Assembly (NCBI RefSeq): GCF_000379025.1
Contig: NZ_KB900617.1
Location: 44,504 to 108,503 of the forward strand
DNA length: 64,000 nucleotides
From: Orenia marismortui DSM 5156
GTDB lineage: Bacteria; Bacillota; Halanaerobiia; Halobacteroidales; Halobacteroidaceae
Direction of reading: 5' to 3'
The notes under the pieces were generated by a model, which was not told where the DNA came from, ran no database searches, and saw only the letters and a program-made list of their open reading frames with translations. Of the stretch, positions 46,202 through 53,777 are shown one piece after another; the stretch's first letter is position 1, and each line of letters opens with the position of its first letter. The position numbers and the translations under genes were made by a program.

Positions 46202-47212
46202 CTATATTTTTTTCACACTATTTCTTTCTACTATATGATAATCCATGATTAATTTGTCTTCAAACTCATCTCCATTAATGTACTTTAATAAAAGTTCAGA
46301 TGCCTCTTCTCCAGACTTAAGATGATCATAATCAACTGTAGTCAACTCTGGAGTCATCCAAGAACTTATATCAGAATTACCAATACCTACTACAGATATA
46401 TCTTCTGGAACTTTATATCCACTATCTTTGAGATATTTTATAGCTCCAATAGCCAAACTATCTGTTACTGCAAATACAGCTGTCGGTAATTCTTTAGAAT
46501 TTTTGACTATCTTTTTCATACCTTCGTAACCTGAGCTAATAGAAAAATCACTTTTTGTATAAATATACTCCTCTTTAAGCTCAAGATCATTATTCTTTAA
46601 TGCCTCTTCATAGCCTTTTTTTCTCAATTGTCCCACAGCAACATCCTTTTCATGCACACCAATATAAGCAATTCTTTGGTGCCCATATCCGATTAAATAC
46701 TCAACTATATCTTTGGCTGAATTAAAATCATCATGGATAACTGATGGAAAATTAACCATATCACTGATATCTTGACCTAAAACTACAATTGGCAGATTAA
46801 TTTTATTTAAAGTTTCAATATGCTTTTGAGTAACCTCAGTAGCAAAGAATAAGATTCCACTTACCCTCTTCTCTTTTAATAACTCTAAATATTTAATCTC
46901 TTCTTTAATGTCTAATCTAGTATTGGTCAGCAAAAGACTATAACCATTATCATACATAATATTACTTATTCCTTCTACTGCTGAAGAGATAGTATTTGTG
47001 TTAATCCTAGGTATTATAATGCCAATACTATCAGTGCTATTTTTCTTTAAATCCTTTGCTATAGAATTGGGAATATAACCTGTCTCCTCTATAACCTTCT
47101 GAACTTTAGACCTAGCTTTATCACTAACACTTTCAGCATTATTAATTACCCTTGAAACTGTAGATTTAGAAACACCAGATAATTTAGCTATCTCTTTAAT
47201 TGTAATAGCCAT
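46202..47212 (-). CDS. scrR: LacI family repressor of sucrose genes
   Basis: A 336-residue LacI/GalR regulator. The N-terminal helix-turn-helix is ITIKEIAKLSGVSKSTVSRVIN with the hinge helix GYIPNSIAKDLK (about residues 46-57); the C-terminal domain is a sugar-binding periplasmic-protein fold. I place the start at ATG 47212 (MAITIKEIAK) after GGAAGGGTTTATTAAT; the frame is open 13 codons further but that covers the operator. The identical operators at 47234 and 46151 suggest autoregulation and control of scrA-scrB. The inducer is probably fructose or a sucrose derivative. Confidence 0.92.
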   Translation of the reverse strand: MAITIKEIAKLSGVSKSTVSRVINNAESVSDKARSKVQKVIEETGYIPNSIAKDLKKNSTDSIGIIIPRINTNTISSAVEGISNIMYDNGYSLLLTNTRLDIKEEIKYLELLKEKRVSGILFFATEVTQKHIETLNKINLPIVVLGQDISDMVNFPSVIHDDFNSAKDIVEYLIGYGHQRIAYIGVHEKDVAVGQLRKKGYEEALKNNDLELKEEYIYTKSDFSISSGYEGMKKIVKNSKELPTAVFAVTDSLAIGAIKYLKDSGYKVPEDISVVGIGNSDISSWMTPELTTVDYDHLKSGEEASELLLKYINGDEFEDKLIMDYHIVERNSVKKI

Positions 47213-47233
47213 ATTAATAAACCCTTCCTTTGC

Positions 47234-47294
47234 TTTTGGGAACGTTCCCAAAACTTCTTATAAATATTATACAATATATTAATTTATAGGTCAA
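47234..47294 (-). promoter_or_regulatory. scrR promoter and operator
   Basis: Minus-strand TTGACC (47289-47294), 17-base spacer, TATAAT (47266-47271). The 20-base palindrome TTTTGGGAACGTTCCCAAAA (47234-47253) follows directly after the predicted start, identical to the operator before scrA. Confidence 0.85.
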
Positions 47295-47311
47295 TACCTT
47301 TAAAGAAAAAA

Positions 47312-48256
47312 TTATTTCAATATCTTTTCAACTTCCTCTAAAGTAGGTAGTGCTGACATAGCTCCCTTTTGAGAAGCTGCTAATGCTCCTGAAATGCTAG
47401 CAAATTTAGAAGTATAGTTTAAAAAGCCATTGTCAAATTCTTCTATACTCTTCTCAGTCTTATTTAAATTATATAAAATACCTGATACAAAAGCATCTCC
47501 TGCTCCTGTAGTATCTACTGTTTCTACCTTCATAGTTTCTACAAATTCTAATTGATCTTTATAATAATAATAAGATCCTTTGCTACCAAAAGTCACATAG
47601 ATTAAAGGAATATCATACTCTGCTTTTAATATCTCAACTCCAGACTCTACATTATCTTCTCCAGTAATGAATTCTAATTCTTCATCAGAAATTTTAAGAA
47701 TATCTGCCTCAGATAGCATAGAGATAATACCTTCTTTTGCTACAGCTTCATTAGACCAAAGATTCAATCTCAAATTGGGATCATAAGAGATTAACATTCC
47801 ATTCTCTTGTGCTTTTTTGACAGCATACTTAGTCGCAGTTCTAGCAGGTTCATGAATTAAAGAGATAGAACCAAAATGTAGAATCTTATTCTCTTTAAAG
47901 ATATCCTCATTTATATCTTCTTTGCTTAAAAAAGTATCAGCACTAGGATCAATATAAAAACTAAAGCTACGCTCTCCACTTTCATCTAAAGTAACAAACA
48001 CTAACCCTGTTCTAGCTTCATCAGTTAAAACCATCGATTCTGTATTAACACCTTTTTCTTCTAAGGTTTCTTTTAAAAAGATACCTAATACATCATCACC
48101 TACTTTACCTACAAAACTAGATTTTGCTCCTAATCTACTAAGACCTACTGCTACGTTAGCAGGAGCCCCCCCTGGGTTCTTCTTAAAATTGATATTCTCC
48201 TCATCTAAAGGTATAAAGTCAATTAACGCCTCTCCTAAAGTTATGATGCCTTTCAT
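47312..48256 (-). CDS. scrK: Fructokinase, PfkB family
   Basis: A 314-residue sugar kinase that phosphorylates the fructose released by ScrB. The N-terminal substrate motif GGAPANVAVGLSRLGAKSSFVGKVGDD and the C-terminal catalytic motif VDTTGAGDAFVSG are intact. The start is ATG at 48256 (MKGIITLGEAL) after AAGAGGTGTATTTA. It lies just upstream of scrR and downstream of the sugar ABC operon, with its own perfect promoter. It may therefore serve sucrose, and also any fructose brought by the ABC importer. Confidence 0.92.
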   Translation of the reverse strand: MKGIITLGEALIDFIPLDEENINFKKNPGGAPANVAVGLSRLGAKSSFVGKVGDDVLGIFLKETLEEKGVNTESMVLTDEARTGLVFVTLDESGERSFSFYIDPSADTFLSKEDINEDIFKENKILHFGSISLIHEPARTATKYAVKKAQENGMLISYDPNLRLNLWSNEAVAKEGIISMLSEADILKISDEELEFITGEDNVESGVEILKAEYDIPLIYVTFGSKGSYYYYKDQLEFVETMKVETVDTTGAGDAFVSGILYNLNKTEKSIEEFDNGFLNYTSKFASISGALAASQKGAMSALPTLEEVEKILK

Positions 48257-48405
48257 TAAATACACCTCTTTTTCTATTATTTTTATATTCTATCCACCTA
48301 TTAGTAGTGGTATTCAATAAATCCAATGATATGTAAGCAATAACAAGTGACAAGTTGAAAATATTAAAATTCCCATAATAAAAAACCCTATCTGTTTTGG
48401 GAATA

Positions 48406-48434
48406 ATTATATAGACTAGATTAAATTTTGTCAA
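48406..48434 (-). promoter_or_regulatory. scrK promoter with operator half-site
   Basis: Minus-strand TTGACA (48429-48434), 17-base spacer, TATAAT (48406-48411), a consensus match. Next to the -10 the plus strand reads TTTTGGGAATAAT (48395-48407), half of the ScrR palindrome, so weak ScrR control is possible. Confidence 0.8.
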
Positions 48435-48567
48435 ATTCAGCTATAATTTTAATAATTTAAATAATAATATAAAATAAATTTACGCCTTCTTTTTATTGTT
48501 TTTTGTTTAAAATATAAATTTAGTAGCCTTATGTCAATTAAAATTAATTATAAATTTAAAGCCACTC

Positions 48568-48606
48568 ATAAAAACAGCCTGTAGATAATTGACAGACTGT
48601 TTTTAT
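48568..48606 (-). terminator. Terminator of sugar ABC operon
   Basis: ATAAAAACAG/CTGTTTTTAT stem with an extended inner dyad, about 100 bases after the permease stop. It separates the ABC operon from scrK. The remainder of 48257-48702 holds only the scrK promoter. Confidence 0.8.
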
Positions 48607-48702
48607 AATAAAATTTATCATATAATTAAATTTTTTACTAGATAAATCAATTTCAACTTAGTAGTATAGAAAGGCAAATAACTTTCCACTTAATTAAAAA
48701 AA

Positions 48703-49698
48703 TTATTTTCTTTTTACAACTCCAGATCTAACAAATACAGCACCTACTATAACTGCTCCCTTTACTACTAATTGCAAATATGGAGAGACATTCATTAAAT
48801 TCAAACCATTATTGATCATACCAATAATAAAGGCACCAATTAATGTACCAATGATTGTACCTCTACCTCCCATAATACTAGTACCTCCAACTACTGTAGC
48901 AGCAATAGCATCTAATTCCCAGCCTTCTCCTGCTAATGGTTGACCAGATCCTAAACGGGCAGCTAAAATCAAACCAGCAAGAGCAGACATGAAACCTGTA
49001 ATCATATAAATTTTCATTTTAATTGCTTTAACACTAATTCCTGAAAGTCTAACTGTCTCCTCATTATCGCCAAGAGCACATACATGACGCCCAAATCTAG
49101 TTTTATTTAATATAATACTAGCTACAACTAAAACAGCAATCATAATCCAAACTGGGACTGGAATCCCTCCTAGATAGCCTCTACCTATAAACTTAAATCC
49201 AGCTGACAATCCAGCAATTGGACTACCTCCAGTATATAATAAAGCAGCACCTCTAGCCATAGACATCGTACCTAAGGTTACAATAATTGGTGGTATCTTA
49301 GTATTAGAAATTACTAGTCCATTAAAAATACCAAAAGATGTTCCTAAAGCTAAACCTAAAATAGTTGCTAAGATGGGTGACATTCCAGTATTAACAATAA
49401 ATCCTGCAATTAATGTACCTGTAAAAGCTACAATAGAGCCAACTGATAGATCAATTCCACCAGTCAAAATTACGAAAGTCATACCAGTAGCAATAATAGC
49501 ATTAAGAGAAACTTGGCGTGCTAAATTGATCATATTTCTAGAAGTAAAAAAATAAGGACTAGCTATAGATAAGGCAATAGATAATAAAACTAGACCAATT
49601 ACTGCATAAATCTCTGGTTTATAATAACTATTGTTAATTTTTTTCAAGAAAACATTCTTCTTACCTGAAGTTAATTTCTGGCTCAAATTCAAATCCAT
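48703..49698 (-). CDS. Ribose-type sugar ABC permease
   Basis: A 331-residue RbsC-like inner-membrane subunit with about ten helices. GMTFVILTGGIDLSVGSIVAFTG, TKIPPIIVTLGTMSMARGAALLYTGG, ALGDNEETVRLSGISVKAIKM and ATVVGGTSIMGGRGTIIGTLIGAFI are signature stretches of the carbohydrate uptake transporter-2 family. Start ATG at 49698; its ribosome binding site GGGGAGGTAAG lies in the last codons of the ATPase gene, whose stop is one base upstream. Confidence 0.93.
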   Translation of the reverse strand: MDLNLSQKLTSGKKNVFLKKINNSYYKPEIYAVIGLVLLSIALSIASPYFFTSRNMINLARQVSLNAIIATGMTFVILTGGIDLSVGSIVAFTGTLIAGFIVNTGMSPILATILGLALGTSFGIFNGLVISNTKIPPIIVTLGTMSMARGAALLYTGGSPIAGLSAGFKFIGRGYLGGIPVPVWIMIAVLVVASIILNKTRFGRHVCALGDNEETVRLSGISVKAIKMKIYMITGFMSALAGLILAARLGSGQPLAGEGWELDAIAATVVGGTSIMGGRGTIIGTLIGAFIIGMINNGLNLMNVSPYLQLVVKGAVIVGAVFVRSGVVKRK

Positions 49699-49699
49699 A

Positions 49700-51190
49700 T
49701 TAACTTACCTCCCCTGCAGCACTCTTCATAATTTTTTCTTGATTTAAATCCTTATTCTCATAAATACTACTAATTCTACCCTTATGCATTACTAAGACTC
49801 TATCACTCATTCCAATAATCTCTGGAAGCTCAGAAGAGATCATAATAATTGATTTACCTTGCTCAGTTAATCTATTCATTAATTCATAAATTTCATACTT
49901 AGCCCCAACATCAATCCCTCTCGTTGGTTCATCAAAGATTAGTATATTTGAATCAGTAAACATCCACTTAGCTAATACAACTTTTTGCTGATTGCCACCA
50001 CTTAAATTTCTAGCTAACATCTCTTGAGAAGGAGTTTTAACCCCTAAATCATCAATATATCTTTGCACTTCTTCTCTTTCTTTTCCATTATCAATCAGTA
50101 ACTTTTTAGTAACCTTATCTATTTTAGCCAACGTTATATTGTTTTTGATTGATTGGCCTAAAACAACCCCCTGCTGTTTTCTATCCTCTGGTAATAAACC
50201 AATTCCATGCTCAATACTATCCTTAGGTGATTCAACATTAATTAATTGATCATTAAGATAAACTTCTCCAGTATCCTTAGGGTCAGCACCATACAAAGCT
50301 CTAACTAATTCTGTTCTACCAGCCCCTACTAAACCAGCAATTCCTAAAATTTCACCTTTGTGTAAAGAGAAATTAATATTATTTAAAACCCCTTCACTAG
50401 AAAGATTTCTAATCTTTAATACTACTTCACCGGTCGTTACTGTCCGTTCAGGATAACTATTAGTCAAATCTCTTCCAACCATCCAACGGATGATTTGATC
50501 TTTATCAATATTATCTACATCATCAGTAGCTACATGTTCCCCATCGCGCAAAACACTTACTCTATCTCCTATCTCAATTAATTCATCTAGATGATGAGAA
50601 ATGTATATAATAGACACTCCTTTATTTTTGAGATCACAAATCACAGCAAATAAACGTGCTAGTTCTTTAGGTGTTAAGGTTGCTGAAGGTTCATCCATTA
50701 CAATCAATTTTGCTCCAAAAGATAATGCTTTAGCAATTTCAACAAATTGTTGTTCAGCTACACTCAAGCTATTGACCATAGCTCTAGGGCTAACCTCTAC
50801 TCCTAACTTATCCAATATTTTTTGGGTATCTTCATACATCTTGTCTTTATCAATCATTCCTAATTTATTAAGCGGCTCTCTACCCATAAATATGTTTTCA
50901 GCTACAGTTAATACCGAAGCTAAATTAAACTCTTGGTAGATAATACTAATCCCTTCTTTTTGTACCTGCAAGGTACTACTAGTATCTAATTTTTTCCCAT
51001 TAAAGAATATCTCCCCTGAATCTCTTTGATAAGCTCCTGAGAGAATCTTCATCAAGGTAGATTTCCCCGCTCCATTCTCTCCAATCAAACAATGTACTTC
51101 TCCTTTATGGATTTGAAGACTAACATCTTTTAATGCTTGAACACCAAAGAAAGACTTATTTATATTCTTCATTTCTAAAATGTTATTCAT
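49700..51190 (-). CDS. Ribose-type sugar ABC ATPase, two cassettes
   Basis: A 496-residue RbsA-like protein with two ABC cassettes. Cassette 1 has Walker A GENGAGKST (about residues 36-44), MDEPSATLTP and YISHHLDEL; cassette 2 has the degenerate P-loop GLVGAGRTELVRALYG normal for this family, LSGGNQQKVVLAKWM and FDEPTRGIDVGAKYEIY. It powers uptake of a monosaccharide. Start ATG at 51190 after AGAGGGGTGCCTATTT. The first cassette is the obvious template for the degenerate domain of the histidine kinase encoded upstream (53778-55670). Confidence 0.94.
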   Translation of the reverse strand: MNNILEMKNINKSFFGVQALKDVSLQIHKGEVHCLIGENGAGKSTLMKILSGAYQRDSGEIFFNGKKLDTSSTLQVQKEGISIIYQEFNLASVLTVAENIFMGREPLNKLGMIDKDKMYEDTQKILDKLGVEVSPRAMVNSLSVAEQQFVEIAKALSFGAKLIVMDEPSATLTPKELARLFAVICDLKNKGVSIIYISHHLDELIEIGDRVSVLRDGEHVATDDVDNIDKDQIIRWMVGRDLTNSYPERTVTTGEVVLKIRNLSSEGVLNNINFSLHKGEILGIAGLVGAGRTELVRALYGADPKDTGEVYLNDQLINVESPKDSIEHGIGLLPEDRKQQGVVLGQSIKNNITLAKIDKVTKKLLIDNGKEREEVQRYIDDLGVKTPSQEMLARNLSGGNQQKVVLAKWMFTDSNILIFDEPTRGIDVGAKYEIYELMNRLTEQGKSIIMISSELPEIIGMSDRVLVMHKGRISSIYENKDLNQEKIMKSAAGEVS

Positions 51191-51277
51191 AAATAGGCAC
51201 CCCTCTATTAGAGTTTAAATCTAATAATTCAGATAATCAGAGCAAGGGTCAAATCTAACCCTTACTCTATGAATATC

Positions 51278-52249
51278 TTACCAGCTGAAATCAGCAGCAT
51301 TCTCATGGGTGATTAATTTTACTGGTACAGGTAATTCATCAGGAACTTCCTTACCATCTAGTAACATCAATCCGTACTCAATACCTAATTTTCCAATTTT
51401 TGCAGGCTCTTGAGCAGCAGTTGCAGCCATACCCATTCCAGTTTCATTATTAGCAATTACTTCAACTGCATTTGGAGCACCATCTACACCCATCACAAAG
51501 AACTCATCTGCACGACCAGCTGATTGAGCAGCAGCTACTACACCCAAAGCACTTGGATCATTTATAGCAAATACAGCATCAATTTGTGGGTGAGCTTGTA
51601 AGATATTTTCCATAACCTCCATTGATTTAGCCTTTGTACCATCACCATTCTGCTCAGCAACAACCTTAATATCTGGATATTTTTTTATAGTTTCCATAAA
51701 TCCATTATATCTATTTCTAACAGCAGAAACCGGGTTACCATTGATAACAACAACTTTTCCTTTTCCATTTAAGCGTTCATTAACATACTCTGCATTAATT
51801 ACACCCGCTTTGTAATTATTAGATGCAATAAATATATCACGATCACCTATAGAGTCACCATCAACACATACAACTGGAATTCCAACTTCCTTAGCAGCAG
51901 CAACAATACTTTCAGATGCTTCATAATCAACAGGATTTAATAATAGCAATTCAATACCTTGGACTATCATATCTTCAACATCAGCCAACTGTTTTGCAGC
52001 ATCATGTTGACCATTTGAAACAAGAAGAGTACCATTTAAATTGTCTTCTACCTCTTTTTTAACGGAATTCTCCATAGCTTTAAAAAATGGGTTATCAGTA
52101 GTCATAAATGTAATTCCAACTTTAATTCCTTCATGAGCATTAGTAGTTGTTACAGTTTCATTTTCTACTTTTTTACCACCACATGCTGACAAAGCCAATA
52201 CCATAGTTACTAATAATACTACAGCCATAATCTTTTTGATTTTAAACAC
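51278..52249 (-). CDS. Ribose-type sugar-binding lipoprotein
   Basis: A 323-residue periplasmic-binding protein (Peripla_BP_4) with a lipoprotein signal (VLALSACGGKK). KVGITFMTTDNPFFKAMENSVKKEVE, LLLLNPVDYEASESIVAAAKEVGIPVVCVDGDS and DAVFAINDPSALGVVAAAQSAG resemble RbsB and FrcB-type proteins. The specific sugar cannot be read from sequence; proximity to scrK makes fructose an option besides ribose. The start is GTG at 52249 after GGGGTGGATTTAA. It is the first gene of the importer operon and has a leader of over 700 bases. Confidence 0.9.
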   Translation of the reverse strand: MFKIKKIMAVVLLVTMVLALSACGGKKVENETVTTTNAHEGIKVGITFMTTDNPFFKAMENSVKKEVEDNLNGTLLVSNGQHDAAKQLADVEDMIVQGIELLLLNPVDYEASESIVAAAKEVGIPVVCVDGDSIGDRDIFIASNNYKAGVINAEYVNERLNGKGKVVVINGNPVSAVRNRYNGFMETIKKYPDIKVVAEQNGDGTKAKSMEVMENILQAHPQIDAVFAINDPSALGVVAAAQSAGRADEFFVMGVDGAPNAVEVIANNETGMGMAATAAQEPAKIGKLGIEYGLMLLDGKEVPDELPVPVKLITHENAADFSW

Positions 52250-52319
52250 TTAAATCCACCCCTTTTTCTTCTTTTAATTTACTAAACTAATTATTATACT
52301 AGCTAAAAAGATAAATCTA

Positions 52320-52497
52320 TATAATAAGAATCCTTATAAAATAATTAAGCTTATTGATTCTAATTAATCTGACTAATACTATAAGATAATTTCTTATCTC
52401 CCCCTTTCAGCTTGATTTATTTAAATGGGGCATAAAGCCCCATATATAATAAGAGCCCTTATAAAATTATTAAACTTATTGGCCCTAATTAACTATA
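52320..52497. repeat. Pair of about 50-bp direct repeats in sugar-operon leader
   Basis: TATAATAAGAATCCTTATAA at 52320 and TATAATAAGAGCCCTTATAA at 52445 begin two similar stretches of about 50 bases (through ...CTAATTAA). The copies are about 125 bases apart and differ at roughly a fifth of positions. Both lie in the non-coding leader between the terminator at 52789 and the binding protein gene. Confidence 0.6.
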
Positions 52498-52565
52498 ATC
52501 ATTTTATAATAATACAGCCCATACACAGCAAAAAAATTGATATTTATTCTGCTATATCTGGGCTG
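52425..52565 (-). other. Two further stable hairpins in sugar-operon leader
   Basis: Hairpin ATGGGGC/GCCCCAT with a five-base loop lies at 52425-52443. A larger stem CAGCCCA/TGGGCTG with an inner AGCA/TGCT helix lies at 52515-52565. Neither has a strong T-run on the minus strand, so they may be structural parts of the leader rather than terminators. Confidence 0.55.
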
Positions 52566-52788
52566 TTATAGTAATAGCTTATTATAAGAGTTATACCCAA
52601 AATATTAAATTTTCACTTGGCCTAAATACCTCTTCATAGATCATAAAAAATTATCTTCATTATTATTTATCTTTCTCAACTAAAGTTATCTAAGCATATA
52701 TGATTATTTGTGATTGTTTGTAATTATAATTCCTTATATAATCATTTATAATTCTCAGATTATAAACTCCACCTTATTAAAAATACTC

Positions 52789-52858
52789 AAAGAAAAAATA
52801 GGTGCCCCATATATGCATGCATAACTAAAAATATAGCATGTTCATATACGGAGCACCC
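52789..52858 (-). terminator. Leader terminator before sugar ABC operon
   Basis: Minus-strand arms GGTGCTCC...CATGC and GCATG...GGGGCACC (52801-52857) form a long stem followed by TATTTTTTCTTT. It lies between the promoter at 52992-53020 and the first transporter gene, so transcription must pass it; this suggests an antitermination switch. Confidence 0.8.
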
Positions 52859-52868
52859 ATAACCCCTG

Positions 52869-52959
52869 TAATCTATACCAACCATAAGTATAGATTAATC
52901 TATTTATTTTTTATTATTCTCATTTAGAGTAATTTTTTTGTACCAACCATAAGTACAAA
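52869..52959 (-). promoter_or_regulatory. Twin hairpins with identical loops, candidate ANTAR target
   Basis: On the minus strand, hairpin 1 (52937-52959) is TTTGTAC, loop TTATGGTTG, GTACAAA. Hairpin 2 (52869-52897) is TAATCTATAC, the same loop TTATGGTTG, GTATAGATTA. The stems differ, with compensating bases in both arms, while the nine-base loop is identical. Known ANTAR targets are two successive stem-loops with six-base loops having A at position 1 and G at position 4; AUGGUU inside this loop fits, though it would be closed by a U-G pair with one bulged U. A terminator follows 10 bases later. Confidence 0.7.
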
Positions 52960-52991
52960 GAAAAATTATAACTGCTTTATTCTACAATTTA

Positions 52992-53020
52992 ATTATATAT
53001 CCAATTTAACAAATAATCAA
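52992..53020 (-). promoter_or_regulatory. Promoter of sugar ABC operon leader
   Basis: Minus-strand TTGATT (53015-53020), 17-base spacer, TATAAT (52992-52997). The predicted start near 52985 is about 25 bases before hairpin 1. No further signal was seen in 53021-53163. Confidence 0.7.
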
Positions 53021-53163
53021 ATTCACTCACATTCAATCAAAAACAATAATAGAAGACTATATATTTATAACTCCATCATACTCTTTATATCTTAATTTTC
53101 CTTAACTTGATTTTATTAACTACCTGCTAATAATTATATAGAATAAGTATTAAATCTATTATA

Positions 53164-53748
53164 TTAGCCTAAAATCTGATTTGCTTTAATTATTTCTTTC
53201 GCTATAACTATCATTTTCTTATTATTATTTCTACTCATTTTCTGTAATTCTTTCATCGCTTCTGCTTCTTTTAAATTCTTTCTATCCATCAAAATACCCT
53301 TTGCCCTTTCTATATATTTACGGTTCTTTAAAGAGGTTTTTGTATCCTTTAATTCATCTTCTAAGTCCTTAATTTCATTATATCTAGATATAGCAACTTT
53401 TATAGCTGCATTTAGGTCTTTAGCATCAACAGGTTTAACTAAATAGCCAAAAACACTTTCGACACTGGCTTTTTCTATTAGCTCTTGATCATGATAGCCA
53501 CTAACTATTATACTCGGAATAAGTCTTATGCTATTTATCCTCTTAATTGCCTCAATTCCATCTAAAGAAGGCATATTAATATCAATAATTATCAAATCTG
53601 GTTCTAGATCTAATGCTAACTTTACTGCTTCTTTACCATCGCTTGCTTCACCAATAATTTCATATCCCAATTTTTTTAAATTAGCCTTAAGCCCCATCAA
53701 ACACAAATATTCATCTTCAGCTATTAATATCTTCAATGGCTTATCCAT
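53164..53748 (-). CDS. ANTAR-domain response regulator
   Basis: A 194-residue two-component regulator with a receiver domain (residues 5-120; acidic pocket EDE, phospho-acceptor Asp56 in IIIDINMP, Lys105 in LVKPVDA), a coiled linker and a C-terminal ANTAR domain (about 135-190; YIERAKGILMDRKNLKEAEAMKELQKMS). ANTAR regulators such as EutV, AmiR and NasR bind twin hairpins in nascent RNA and block terminators. Start ATG at 53748 after AGGAGGAGATTTT, 29 bases after the kinase gene. The candidate RNA target lies 200 bases downstream, in the leader of the sugar transporter. Confidence 0.94.
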   Translation of the reverse strand: MDKPLKILIAEDEYLCLMGLKANLKKLGYEIIGEASDGKEAVKLALDLEPDLIIIDINMPSLDGIEAIKRINSIRLIPSIIVSGYHDQELIEKASVESVFGYLVKPVDAKDLNAAIKVAISRYNEIKDLEDELKDTKTSLKNRKYIERAKGILMDRKNLKEAEAMKELQKMSRNNNKKMIVIAKEIIKANQILG

Positions 53749-53777
53749 AAAATCTCCTCCTAATAACTAATGTCACT

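Noticed and set aside
48219-48434. 71-codon open frame upstream of scrK
   Set aside because: It covers the scrK promoter and overlaps the scrK start in another frame; no ribosome binding site.
51054-51100. Loss of function in the second cassette of the sugar ATPase (GLVGAGRTE P-loop)
   Set aside because: The degenerate second P-loop is normal for RbsA-type proteins.
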